Part shown: positions 37,001-46,400 of the stretch, one piece after another
Numbering within the stretch: position 1 is the first letter of the stretch
Layout: every line of letters starts with the position of its first letter
Program-made: the position numbers and the translations under genes
Notes under the pieces: model-generated
Told to the model about the DNA's origin: nothing
What the model saw: the letters and a program-made list of their open reading frames with translations, nothing else
The model's database searches: none
From: G039029935 sp039029935
GTDB taxonomy: Bacteria; Chloroflexota; Anaerolineae; Caldilineales; Caldilineaceae
DNA: 58,949 nt
Reading direction: 5' to 3'
NCBI GenBank assembly: GCA_039029935.1
Contig: JBCCFC010000001.1
Span: 1 to 58,949 of the forward strand

Positions 37001-39002
37001 CCCACGTGCGCCATAGCTGCGCCAACGCATAGGAGATGACAAAGATCGCTGGCTGTGTGTGTGCAGTCTGCGCCAACTGCTGGGCAGCGTCATCCATTTT
37101 CTCTGGTGATGGGTAGAGCAGGGTACGCAGATCATATCCCATGATCGGCTGCAATATCTCTGCACAGATATCGACTTGCTCACGGAAGAGCGGTTCTTCT
37201 TGATAGAGGTCGAGTCCCATGTTGACATATTGGGACCCCTGACCCGGGAACATAAAGGCCACAGGGCGGTTATCACCCCCGACAAAATTGCTATAACTGT
37301 GTCCGCCCGCAGTTTCACATCCCAGATGTTGCTGGGCCTCATCGTTTGCCTGGCAGACCAAAATCGCTCGGTGAGCATGTCGTTGACGCCCGACTGCCAG
37401 CGTATAGGCGACATCGGCCAACCTGTGTTCAGGATACTCTGCTAGATGTGCCGCAAGGTTGGCTTTTGCCTGCAACAGCGTAGTTGCACTCTTGGCGGAA
37501 AGCGTCAGCAGTTGCCATGCTCGTGCATCCTCGGACGGCTGCGCTGGTGGAGCTTCTTCTAGCACCACATGGGCATTGGTCCCACCAACACCAAACGAGC
37601 TAACCCCTGCGCGGCGTGGTGTCTCATTGCACTGCCAAGGCGACAACTGTGTGTTGACGTAAAAGGGGCTGTTGGCAAAGTCAATTTTGGGGTTGGGTCG
37701 CTCAAAGTGGAGCGACGCGGGAATTTGCTTATGGGTCAGTGCCAATGCAGTTTTGATCAGCCCTGCCACGCCCGCACCGGAATCAGCATGACCAATGTTT
37801 GATTTGACCGAGCCAATGGCACAGTACCCCTTTTCATCAGTGTCAAATGCCTGTTTCAACGCCGCAATTTCAATGGGATCACCCAGCACCGTGCCTGTGC
37901 CATGCGCCTCCACATAGCTGATTGTTTCAGGGTCCACATCGGCCACCGCCTGAGCCTCGCGAATTACGTTGGCTTGCCCGTTGACACTTGGTGCGGTGTA
38001 GGTCATCTTCACCGAGCCATCATTGTTGATGGCCGACCCTCGAATGACGGCATAAATCGTGTCGCCATCGGTCAGCGCATCCTCCAACCGTTTGAGCAAG
38101 ACCATACCCACACCGTTCCCGCCAATCGTGCCCTGCGCCTCATCTGAGAAAACACGACAGTGACCGTCTGGTGAGACGATCATCCCCTCTTGGTATAGAT
38201 GACCCGTCTTTTGGGGAACCTGAACCGAGCCGCCGCCTGCCAACGCCATATCACATTCACCCAGAAGGATACTTTGACAGGCCAGATGCACAGCCACCAA
38301 CGATGTGGAGCAGGCTGTCTGCACATTAATCGCGGGTCCGGTTAGATTGAGCATATAGGCAATGCGTGTGGCAAGGAAGTCACGGTCATTGTCCATCAAC
38401 AGTTGATAAGCCCCAATGCTTTCCATGACCTGCGAGTTGGGATAGAGGTTATCAAGCAGATAGCCGTTTAGCCCAACACCGGCAAAGACGCCAATCGCCC
38501 CGTCATAGTCAGAGGCAGGATAGCCACCATGCTCCACCGCTTCCCACGCACATTCCAGCATGAGCCGATGTTGTGGGTCGAGTACCTCGGCCTCGCGCGG
38601 CGTGAACCCAAAGAAGAAGGCGTCAAAACAATCATGGTTCGCCAACACGGTCCCTGCCTTGACATAGTTGGGGTCACGCAACAAGGCTGGGTCAACACCG
38701 TCTGCCAGCATTTCGTCATCTGAAAAGAAGGCGATGGACTCTTTGGCTTGAGACAAATTCTGCCAAAAGGCGTCTGGTGAGTTCGCATCAGGAAAACGAC
38801 AGGCCATGCCCACAATCGCGACCGCAGAGTCGGTGTCCATCTCTTCGTTGATTCTGTTGTCACTCATTGTATCGATTACTGTATCGATCACTGCATCAAT
38901 CATGCCGTCAGCCATATCATTCTTCACCATGTTCATCGAAAATACTACAACGGATTTGGGTTGGGAACGGATTTTCCCCGTGTGCAGAGCGAAAAATCGC
39001 AA
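34089..39002 (-). CDS. Type I PKS: KS-AT-KR-ACP (up to 1637 aa)
   Basis: The start is uncertain: ATG 39002, or better an internal ATG around 38910-38940, since no good ribosome binding site precedes 39002 and the first ~30 residues look non-homologous. The leader before the KS is strongly acidic (MIDAVIDTVIDTMSD). The KS has QTACSTSL, EAHGTGT and SVKSNIGH. The AT has GHSIGE and HAFH, so malonyl-CoA is expected. No DH is seen. The KR has GGLGGIG and the catalytic Tyr in GQVAYTAAN. The carrier domain has LAGDSLSAV and looks PCP-like, as is common when a C domain follows. The module extends an aminoacyl chain by a C2 unit and reduces it to a beta-hydroxyl (statine-type). It ends in LSEDEIDKALATLL and overlaps the Thr NRPS by 8 bp. 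Confidence 0.94.
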   Translation of the reverse strand: MRFFALHTGKIRSQPKSVVVFSMNMVKNDMADGMIDAVIDTVIDTMSDNRINEEMDTDSAVAIVGMACRFPDANSPDAFWQNLSQAKESIAFFSDDEMLADGVDPALLRDPNYVKAGTVLANHDCFDAFFFGFTPREAEVLDPQHRLMLECAWEAVEHGGYPASDYDGAIGVFAGVGLNGYLLDNLYPNSQVMESIGAYQLLMDNDRDFLATRIAYMLNLTGPAINVQTACSTSLVAVHLACQSILLGECDMALAGGGSVQVPQKTGHLYQEGMIVSPDGHCRVFSDEAQGTIGGNGVGMVLLKRLEDALTDGDTIYAVIRGSAINNDGSVKMTYTAPSVNGQANVIREAQAVADVDPETISYVEAHGTGTVLGDPIEIAALKQAFDTDEKGYCAIGSVKSNIGHADSGAGVAGLIKTALALTHKQIPASLHFERPNPKIDFANSPFYVNTQLSPWQCNETPRRAGVSSFGVGGTNAHVVLEEAPPAQPSEDARAWQLLTLSAKSATTLLQAKANLAAHLAEYPEHRLADVAYTLAVGRQRHAHRAILVCQANDEAQQHLGCETAGGHSYSNFVGGDNRPVAFMFPGQGSQYVNMGLDLYQEEPLFREQVDICAEILQPIMGYDLRTLLYPSPEKMDDAAQQLAQTAHTQPAIFVISYALAQLWRTWGIEPQAMIGHSIGEFVAATLAGVLSLQDALTLVAHRGRLMQSLPTGAMLAVPLPEEQLRLEDDRLSLAAVNGPERCVVSGPAEAIETYAQRLTTQDIACRQLHTSHAFHSAMMNPILADFARHVQSVQLNPPQLPYMSNVTGGWITAQEATDPAYWVKHLRQTVYFSRGLASLLTEPDLMLLEVGPGRSLSTLAQPLTQPTHATARSLRHPREEQSDSAFLLTALGQLWVEGATIDWDAFYGDARRQRLPLPTYPFERQRYWIDATHAASSTTRQESLIQRRAMDEWFYVPSWIHVPLLPQTLPSQATWLLFEDECGLGQQLAAQLRDKGQRVITVRKGDGFSQLSADAFVINPQQRAEYSQLWQALAGTSTGTSTVTQTALPQKIVHLWSITDSKPDSAEPTLTDSFDSLLYTAQAIGEQHITDALDLFVIANHLSNVTGMDMVQPITATSLGIVYVLPHEYENIHCRAVDVAWSAANPSTHQQTTTVTQLVNELGASLDDGPVDESIVAYRGSRRWRSTVEPIQLTDTTVPIRRNGVYLITGGLGGIGLSLAEALADWETTLVLWSRTALPARTNWSEWLATHSGDEPTSQKIRRLQAIEAKGGRVLVQAVDVADEAAVQAAIEDATAQIGPIHGVIHAAGIGGDNLIHQTDHAATQTVLAPKVTGTQNLHQQLRQMPLDFFVHCSSLNALFGALGQVAYTAANAFQDAFAQSSPGSQSGGVAYPVLSINWDGWREVGMAAYQFEADETEMGLSPAEGCEVFLKALGSGQPQVVVSTHDFVQLRQRIESLQNALSAPTAQTHERPQIGVDYAAPQTPVEQWLTDIWQGHIGINQLGRDDDFFLHLAGDSLSAVSLLNRIQDGLGAIIHLQAIFEASTIEQMADYLQTHYIEQLIQLGLVDKGGDEAVGMGIDNHVVQTTGHMHGDVGSSLRIKKQTTDPTVLLNQLDQLSEDEIDKALATLLGGSSDV

Positions 39003-39032
39003 AAGAGCAAAATCTCACGTACTAGTAAACAT

Positions 39033-39103
39033 CCCGCCCAGAATGGACGGGCTACGTAAGAGTAGATCACCTCTCGTAAACCGTCCTTGTAGGGCGGTGG
39101 TTT
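39033..39103. mobile_element. Palindromic remnant resembling IS200/IS605 element ends
   Basis: The 176-bp gap 39003-39178 contains an imperfect hairpin (cccgcc...ggacggg, 39033-39051), a second 7-bp hairpin (accgtcc-ttgta-gggcggt, 39080-39098, one G-T pair) followed by ggttttta, and a possible stem between tacg..agag and ctctcgta joining them. Closely spaced GGGCGG/CCGTCC hairpins of this kind are typical of ends of IS200/IS605 elements. No transposase or TnpB gene is present, so this would be a minimal remnant or non-autonomous copy. The identification is from pattern memory only. Confidence 0.45.
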
Positions 39104-39178
39104 TTATCAATGTGTGACTTTTGCGGCTTGCTCAAAAATCCGTTCCTCACCTTAATCCGTTGTAGTATATTTTTTCAT

Positions 39179-40360
39179 CTAAGACTCGCTACGCTTATGC
39201 CCAATAAAATAGCTCAGTTGCCAAAAGAGCAATGTGCGTCCAAAGGCATCTTCCTCAAACCCCAAATAGGTCTCTAACAATTCGACCAGCTTATCAAATT
39301 CCTCCTGCGGAATGTCGTCTGGGGACCACGCAGATTTGAAGCCAAATAGTTCATGCACAAACCACACGGCGGCCTCTTTGCTCTCAAAAACCCAAGGTGT
39401 GGGGAAAGTTCCTGTGTGGATATTCTCCATGCCGATTCTTTCCAAGGTATCACGCACCTTGGTCTCGCGTGGGAAATAGCCATAATGCCGTTGATTGCCT
39501 AAGCGATCAATCACATCATCAAAGAAATCTGTGGGGACCATCGGTGCGTTTTGCTTGAAGAGAGACGATGGCAATTGATAGCTCTGCACGAGGTCATGCA
39601 TCGTCAAATCCGTTTGGGTTGTCAGCAGATGGCGCATGGCCTGAATCTGTTGATCATGCTGCCACAGCGATTGCCAGCTATCCGAAAAATAGCGTTCTAA
39701 GATATCGATATTTGTCGGCATGGGCCAGTTGGTGAGCCGGTTCATCAACTGCTGCTGATAGCCAAGTGTGTTGAGGGTGTGGGGTTGTTGATCGGGCCAG
39801 AAATGTTCCCAAGCTGCATCAGGGTAGCCCGGCACGTCAATCAGCACAAGCCAGCCCCCCGGTTTCAACATGCGATACCAGTCGGCCAATACATCATCAT
39901 GTAGTTGCTGGCTGAGGTGAATATCGAGGTAGCGTTCGGGTGTCCAGCCACGCGTCCCTTGCTCGTGATAGACGCCGTTGATCTGACCGACATCGGGAAC
40001 ATGCAGATGATGAAATGCGGCCAGACATGTCACCATATCCGCTTGATTCTCACCAACAACCTGTGAGGCCGTCCGGATATCGCCGACGAGCATATTGTCA
40101 CTGTTGATATTTTTCATCATATCTGATGACTGGTCTACATATGTGACTTTCTGCGCTACATTTTCAAAGAAGTTGCCTAGATATCCCCCGCCAGAAGCCA
40201 GGTCGACAACGTGCCAATCCTGAACCTCTTCTTTGGCAAAAAAGCAGAGAAAGGGCAAAATCTCCAGATGTCGCGCCGCAGGATAGCGATCCATCGCGGC
40301 GTTAAACCGTCGCGCCCGTTCGTTCACAAATATATTGTTGTTGCCCACTTGTACAGCCAT
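39179..40360 (-). CDS. SAM-dependent methyltransferase
   Basis: A 393-aa protein from ATG 40360 (AGAGGTGAC directly before; GTG 40366 is the alternative). A class I Rossmann fold is indicated by VVDLASGGGYLG (motif I, ~52-63), YVDQSSDM with the acidic residue after strand 2, and LKPGGWLVLIDVPG (motif IV and beyond). The ~200-residue C-terminal part is long for a simple methyltransferase and likely binds the substrate. The gene lies 8 bp after the aminotransferase stop and before the second statine-type PKS, so it probably methylates a building block made by that aminotransferase or an O/N site of the product. Which atom is methylated cannot be told from sequence. Confidence 0.82.
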   Translation of the reverse strand: MAVQVGNNNIFVNERARRFNAAMDRYPAARHLEILPFLCFFAKEEVQDWHVVDLASGGGYLGNFFENVAQKVTYVDQSSDMMKNINSDNMLVGDIRTASQVVGENQADMVTCLAAFHHLHVPDVGQINGVYHEQGTRGWTPERYLDIHLSQQLHDDVLADWYRMLKPGGWLVLIDVPGYPDAAWEHFWPDQQPHTLNTLGYQQQLMNRLTNWPMPTNIDILERYFSDSWQSLWQHDQQIQAMRHLLTTQTDLTMHDLVQSYQLPSSLFKQNAPMVPTDFFDDVIDRLGNQRHYGYFPRETKVRDTLERIGMENIHTGTFPTPWVFESKEAAVWFVHELFGFKSAWSPDDIPQEEFDKLVELLETYLGFEEDAFGRTLLFWQLSYFIGHKRSES

Positions 40361-40368
40361 TGTCACCT

Positions 40369-41580
40369 CTAAAGTAATTTTGCAATACGGCGGACACCCT
40401 CTTCAATCCGTTCAGGTGTCACTTGTGAAAAGTTCAGCCGCATGCAGTGGTTGATGCCTGGATTGCCCCTGTCGTCATCATACACAGCAAAGACCCCGCT
40501 GGGTACAAAGGCGACCTGTTCCTCCGCCAACGCCACTTCAAGCAATCGTGTCGTATCAATCGTTTGCGGCAACTCGACCCAAATAAAAAGCCCATGTGTC
40601 GGTACACTCCAGCGTGCAGACTGTGGAAAGTGCGTTTTTAACGCGTTGAGCATGGCGTCACGCCGTTCTCGATACACATCCTGCAAATGGGCAATATGTC
40701 CCATCATGTCATTGGCGTCTAAATAGTTGGCAACCAAACTTTGTGTAAATGCAGAGGTTTCTAAATCACAGGTTTCTTTGATGACGGCGAGCTTTGGGAG
40801 CAACCATTTTGGGGTCACAATCCACCCCAGACGCAGTGACGGAACCAAAATTTTGGAGAATGAACCCAGATAGAAAACATGCTCCTGATCCAACGCCCGC
40901 AGAGGTGTATCCGCCACACCAACCTGCTTGTCATAGCCTAGAAAGCCATAGGCGTCATCTTCGATAATTGGGAAATTGTATTGACGAGCGAGTGCAACCA
41001 ACTGCTGACGCTTGTCCACACTCATGGTGACACCCGTTGGGTTGTGTCCCCGTGCCATCGCATAGATATAGGCAGGTCGTGCGCCCTCTTCAAGCCGACG
41101 CGCCACCCAATCGACATCCATGCCTGTGTGAACATCGGTCGGTACGGGCAGAATCTCTGGCATCAACGGCGCAACGACCTGTTTAACGCCAGTATAACTC
41201 GCCGCTTCCAACATGACCTGACCACCCGGGTTGAGAAAAAGTCGGGTCAACATGTCGAGTGCCTGTTGCGCGCCTGTCGTAATGACAATTTGCTCAGGGT
41301 CAGCCTCAACACCCTGCGAGGCCATTAACTGTGCAATCTGTTCACGCAAACGCGCCGATGATGGGCGATATTGCAACATGCCCGGCTCGCCCTCAAAGAC
41401 TTGCGCTGCCGCCGCCGCCAGAGCCGACATCGGGAAGAGTTCAGAGGCGGGCAGGCCGCTTGCCAGCGACAGTACCTCTGGGCGCATGATCAGGGCAATC
41501 AGATCACGCAGCCCCGAAGAGCGTATGGTACTGGCCCAATCTGCCAAGAACATCTCTTGATTCGTCTGTGCGTACTCCAT
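40369..41580 (-). CDS. PLP-dependent aminotransferase, class I/II fold (LysN/AadAT-like)
   Basis: A 403-aa protein from ATG 41580; TTG 41586, with GGAG 8 nt upstream, is equally possible. The frame extends to 41667 through a repetitive stretch (DRRLDRKLD) that is unlikely to be translated. PLP motifs include the Schiff-base Lys in LGSFSKILVPSLRLGW, the HNPTG turn, DDAYGFLGY and a C-terminal Arg in MRLNFS for the substrate carboxylate. There is no GntR helix-turn-helix, so it is a stand-alone transaminase of the 2-aminoadipate/aromatic type rather than MocR. It probably supplies an unusual amino acid to the neighbouring NRPS (43.4-46.9 kb), whose A-domain code is not a standard one. Confidence 0.9.
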   Translation of the reverse strand: MEYAQTNQEMFLADWASTIRSSGLRDLIALIMRPEVLSLASGLPASELFPMSALAAAAAQVFEGEPGMLQYRPSSARLREQIAQLMASQGVEADPEQIVITTGAQQALDMLTRLFLNPGGQVMLEAASYTGVKQVVAPLMPEILPVPTDVHTGMDVDWVARRLEEGARPAYIYAMARGHNPTGVTMSVDKRQQLVALARQYNFPIIEDDAYGFLGYDKQVGVADTPLRALDQEHVFYLGSFSKILVPSLRLGWIVTPKWLLPKLAVIKETCDLETSAFTQSLVANYLDANDMMGHIAHLQDVYRERRDAMLNALKTHFPQSARWSVPTHGLFIWVELPQTIDTTRLLEVALAEEQVAFVPSGVFAVYDDDRGNPGINHCMRLNFSQVTPERIEEGVRRIAKLL

Positions 41581-41667
41581 AGTCAAAGTGATTTCTCCAT
41601 CAAGTTTTCTGTCAAGTCTTCTGTCCAGTCTTTCTGTCAAGTCTTTCTGCCGGATTGCCCCACCCAA

Positions 41668-43422
41668 TCAAGCAGGCTGTTCATCAAATATATAGAGAGA
41701 TTCTATCTGTGTCTGCATCTCGCTAAGATCACGCGGGGTACTTTTCGTTTGAAAGAGACCATCCTGCGCCCAACGCGCTGGATTTAAGCTAATCGCCTGC
41801 GGGTTGATCCAAAGGGGGGTTGGGAATTTAGACTCTTCTTCGGGCATCACATCTCGCACGGCAAACAGAAAGATAATCTGTACAAATTCTTCTAATGTAT
41901 CAACCGCAAATTTGAAATTTTCCAGAACTGTCGCAAAATCATCATAGGGTTTGGTATTTTGGTCATATAACGTGCGCAAAAAGTCGAGCGACAGGTAATC
42001 AATGAATTGAAAGGAAAATCGGTTTTGTGTTCGAGCGGCCCAATCCTTAAAGAAAAACTCTAGGCGAAATGCCCATCCTGCAACATGTCCCACAATCTGA
42101 CGCATTTGTTCATTCATATCTGGATAAAGATAGAGTTGATTAAAGGCCTGTGGATAGGTCAACCCTGTTGCCAACGCAAATGCCCAGAGAAAACGGAACG
42201 AAAAAATATGTGGATGTTCAAAGTAATCATAAGGGGTCTGAATCAGGTATGTGTCATATTCGTTGACACCCCGTACAAATGCATCATATTGTTGAACCAG
42301 CCCTTCGTTTAATTGACCTTCATGGTCTAGCTCGATCATCGTGGTGATCATTGTGTTTTGATAACTGACCATCGCCATGCCTGGGGCATAGAAAGGGTCT
42401 GAAAACAGCGCAGAATCCCCTGTACAGGCCCAACGGTCGTGAGAAAATACTTGCTTTGCAGAAAAAGTAAAATCACGGATCGCGCCGAAATCGGCAACGG
42501 GATATTTCTGGAGGTGTTCATAGAGAACAGGCTCCATGTCATACAGCCAATCCATCGCCGTTTCAAGCGTCGAAAAATCTGCAATCTCATGAAACGGTTC
42601 ACTCGCCACAATGCCGATGCTGGTATAGTTGGACGACAGCGGAATGATCCACACCCAATAGCCATCACCCATCAGGTGGTTGGTCGCATAGAGACGTTTG
42701 CTGGATGGCACTCGCTGATGCCAATGTTGTTGTGCGTCTGGAACAATGTCAGCGATATCTAACAGTCCTTCAATATGGAACCATGCGGAACTATGGACAC
42801 GCTTTGACGGGAGCAAATTGTTTAGCTTTTTATGAATATAGCGGCGTCTGCCCATTGCGTCAATCACCCATCGCGTTGTCACTGTGTGTTCAACGTCAGA
42901 ATGGTCTGATACCTGATAGCGGACCTGGTGCAGTGTATCGCCTGTATTCAAGTCGATATCCTGTACTGAAACACCTGTCTTTTGCTCAATGCCCATCGCC
43001 TGATTCTCGACATAGAGATGATTTTCAAGCTTTCCGCGATCTATCTGATATGAAATAAATGAGGCAAAATTCGATAGACCAATCTCTGGCTGATCGGCCA
43101 GACATGCTTCCTCATCTGTCCAGAGAAAACGCAGCCCAAATTTGCGCAGATGATCGTCTTCCAAATGATCACGCAGTTGCAATACATCCCCTAAATAAAA
43201 AGAAGATGTTTCAATCGTGGACTCGCCAACCGTTGCCAGTGCATGGGGTTTGGGGAACAGCCCTTTTTCCAAAATTAAAATTGAAAGCTGGGGCAGTGTT
43301 AATTTTAGTTGTCGCCCTAGCGTCTGACCGGCCAGCCCGCCACCACAGATCACAACATCATAGTTGGATTGTGCTGGTGCTATTTGGTTATCAGCCTTAG
43401 TCTTCATTGTTGGATAATCCAT
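41668..43422 (-). CDS. FAD-dependent halogenase-like oxidoreductase
   Basis: A 584-aa protein from ATG 43422 (AAGGG ~11 nt upstream; GTG 43434 also in frame). Residues are numbered here from GTG. It has the FAD-binding GGGLAG (31-36), TVGEST (68-73) and WVWIIP (260-265), an exact WxWxIP motif of flavin-dependent halogenases, then GDSALFSDPFYAPGM for the second FAD contact. A Lys at ~98 (HLRKFGLRF) lies roughly where the chloramine-forming Lys is expected, but the Pro after GEST is missing. Such enzymes chlorinate or brominate electron-rich or carrier-bound substrates using FADH2 from a separate reductase, which I do not see here. A halogenase-like oxygenase is the alternative. It starts 15 bp after the NRPS stop, suggesting it acts on that NRPS's residue. 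Confidence 0.85.
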   Translation of the reverse strand: MDYPTMKTKADNQIAPAQSNYDVVICGGGLAGQTLGRQLKLTLPQLSILILEKGLFPKPHALATVGESTIETSSFYLGDVLQLRDHLEDDHLRKFGLRFLWTDEEACLADQPEIGLSNFASFISYQIDRGKLENHLYVENQAMGIEQKTGVSVQDIDLNTGDTLHQVRYQVSDHSDVEHTVTTRWVIDAMGRRRYIHKKLNNLLPSKRVHSSAWFHIEGLLDIADIVPDAQQHWHQRVPSSKRLYATNHLMGDGYWVWIIPLSSNYTSIGIVASEPFHEIADFSTLETAMDWLYDMEPVLYEHLQKYPVADFGAIRDFTFSAKQVFSHDRWACTGDSALFSDPFYAPGMAMVSYQNTMITTMIELDHEGQLNEGLVQQYDAFVRGVNEYDTYLIQTPYDYFEHPHIFSFRFLWAFALATGLTYPQAFNQLYLYPDMNEQMRQIVGHVAGWAFRLEFFFKDWAARTQNRFSFQFIDYLSLDFLRTLYDQNTKPYDDFATVLENFKFAVDTLEEFVQIIFLFAVRDVMPEEESKFPTPLWINPQAISLNPARWAQDGLFQTKSTPRDLSEMQTQIESLYIFDEQPA

Positions 43423-43436
43423 CTCGCTTGACACCC

Positions 43437-46400
43437 TTAATTCTGAGCCTTCTGTCTCTGTTGTCTACGCTGTTGTCGTTTTTGTTGTCGATACTGACGC
43501 GCCTTGGCTCTTTCCTGCTGACGGTCAGCCGTTGTTTTGGTCTCACTACGCTGAACAATCGTCTTCTGGAGGTGCGTCGCAAAGGTAGAGACGGTTGGAT
43601 ACTGAAATAGATCGGTGACATCAATTTCTTGATCATAGATTGTTTGCAACTCTGTATGTAGTTGTGCAATCAACAAAGAGTGTCCACCCAGATCAAAGAA
43701 GTTGTCATGCACGCCAATTTGCTCCACCTTTAGCAGCCCCTGCCAAACGGTGGTCAGTTGACGCTGTATCTCATTTTGGGGAGCGACATATTGCATCTGC
43801 GACATCGGCTCTGGCAGTGCCTTGCGGTCCAGTTTGCCATTGACGGTTAACGGCAACACATCCAGCATCGTCATTGTTGATGGAACCATATAGTCTGGCA
43901 GCGTCTTGGCAAGATACTCACGTAACATCGTTGCGTCGGTCGGCTCCGTTGTGACGACATACGCATCCAATTGTTTGACACCATCTTCCGATTCTCGTGT
44001 CACCACCGCCGCTTCGCGCACACTGGGGTGTTGCGCCAAAATTGTCTCGATTTCATCCAATTCGATGCGGAAGCCGCGCACTTTGATCTGATTATCCGCA
44101 CGCCCAATAAACTCAATCTCGCCATCATGACGGAAGCGACCCAAATCGCCCGTTTTGTACAGCCGCCCTGCGCTAAACGGATTATCGATAAAGCGTTCTC
44201 GGTTCAAATCGGGTCGATTGTGATAGCCACGTGCAACACCCACACCACCAAGGTAGATTTCGCCAGGAACGCCCACCGAAACAGGTTGCAAATGCGCATC
44301 CAGAACATAGAGTTGGTTATTGACCAATGGCCGCCCAACCGATGGCACTGAGCCATCATCCGTACAGTGGGCAACGGTCGAAAAGATGGATGCCTCCGTC
44401 GCTCCATAGAGATTCATAAACCGTCTGTTTGGCAACCAACGCGCTACAAGATCGGCAGAACAAGTTTCGCCCGCCACGATCACAGTATGCAAATTGAGCA
44501 GGTCTGTCGCAGGCACAGGGGCGAGAGCCGTCGGCGTCAAAATCAGGCTTGTGATCTCGTGCCGTTGTAAAAAGTCATGCAGTGGTGGACCGGGCAGGAT
44601 TTCCTGTTGGGGGGCCATATAGAGTGCTGCACCCACACGCAGGGCAAGAATCACATCCGCCGTGCAGCCATCAAAACTCAACGAGAAAAAGAGTAGATGA
44701 CGGTCCTGTGGTCCAAGTCCAAATGCCTGCACCTGTGTCTCGGTTGTATTACAAAGCCCACGATGCTCAATCAACACGCCTTTGGGGGTTCCCGTAGACC
44801 CAGAGGTATAGATGATATAGGCCAGATTCTCCGGCGTCATCTCAACATCTGGATTCACAGTAGGCTGCGCGTCCAAATCTGTCGTGTCCAGACAGAGTAA
44901 CGTTGATGGCACTGAGGGCAGCGTTGCCACAAATTTTTCTTGGGTCACAATCAGTGATACACCTGAGTCCGTCATCATAAAGGCCAGCCGTTCTTGTGGA
45001 TAGGCTGGGTCAAGCGGGACATAGGCCCCGCCCGCTTTCAGAATTGCCAGCAGAGCAACGATCATCTCCGCTGAACGCTCGACACACAGCCCCACCAACA
45101 CCTCTGGACCCACGCCTTGCGCTCGCAGATAATGGGCCAACTGATTGGCCCGTTCGTTGAGGACACGGTAGGTCAGTGTAATCGGTTCTGACTCTGTTGC
45201 CGCGTCAAAGACAACGGCGAGGGCATCGGGTGTGCGCTCGGCCTGTTCTTCAAACAGATGATGGAAACACTTGTCATCTGGGTAACTTGTTGCGGTGTCG
45301 TTCCAGTCATGCACAATTTGTTGGCGTTCCGCCGCCGTGAGCATGGGCAAGGTTGCGATGACACCATCGGGATTTGCCGCGATGCTTGCCAAGAGCGTCA
45401 GCCAATGGTCCGTCATACGCTCAATGGTCGCTGGCGCAAACAGATCGGTGCTATACTCCCAATTCCCGATATAGGCATCCTCGTCTTCATGGACCATGAG
45501 GGCCAGATCACACTTCGCCACGGGGACATCGGCATCAAGAAAGGTCACGGTTAGACCAGCGAGTACAAGACTCTGTTCTTGGGTTCTGCCTTCAATGCTA
45601 AAGAGCGTTTGGAAGAGTTGGTGATGGCTCAATGTGCGCTCAATCTTCAGCGCATTGACCAGCAATTCAAAGGGAATTTCTTGATGTGCATAGGCATCCT
45701 GTGCCATAGGACGAACCCGTTTGAGCAACTGGCGGAACGTCAGCGAATTGTCGGCCTCGACCGATGACGAAAGATTGTTGCGAAAGACCAGCAAGTTGGA
45801 GAAATACCCAATCAGCGATGCAAGCTCCGCACGTTGACGATTGGCGATTGGCGATCCAATCAGGATATCTTCCTGCCCCGTATAGCGATAGAGTAGGGCA
45901 GCATAGGCAGCCTGCATGGTCATAAAGAGGGTAACATCCATCTCCTGACTGAGATGTTTCAGTTGCCGCATCACTGTCTCTGGGATGGCAAAGGCATGAT
46001 TTTCACCACGAAAACTCTGCTGTGCGGGGCGAGGATAGTCCGTAGGTAGTGGTAACTGTGTCAATGCCCCCTGCAACTGTGCTTGCCAATAGGCGACCTG
46101 TTGGTCTTGCACCTGCTCAACCCACTCGCCTTGTTGCCAAATTGCGTAGTCCGCGTATTGGATAGGCGTTTCTGGTAACGCTGAGGATTGTCCGTTGCGG
46201 TAACTTTCATACAGCACACTCAGCTCATGGTTGAAGACGCCCATAGACCAGCCATCAAAGGCAATATGGTGGAAGGTCAGCACCAAGATATGCTCCTGCG
46301 TCGACAACTGCACAAGGGTCGCTCGCCACAGCGTCCCGGCTGTCAAGTCAAAGGGACGCCCCGCCTCCGCTTGAATCAACTGCTGCAGTCGCTCTTCTTG

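Noticed and set aside
41581..41667. N-terminal extension of the aminotransferase starting at TTG 41667
   Set aside because: No ribosome binding site there; the extra residues are a repetitive DRRLDRKLD stretch, and ATG 41580 begins a normal family N terminus.
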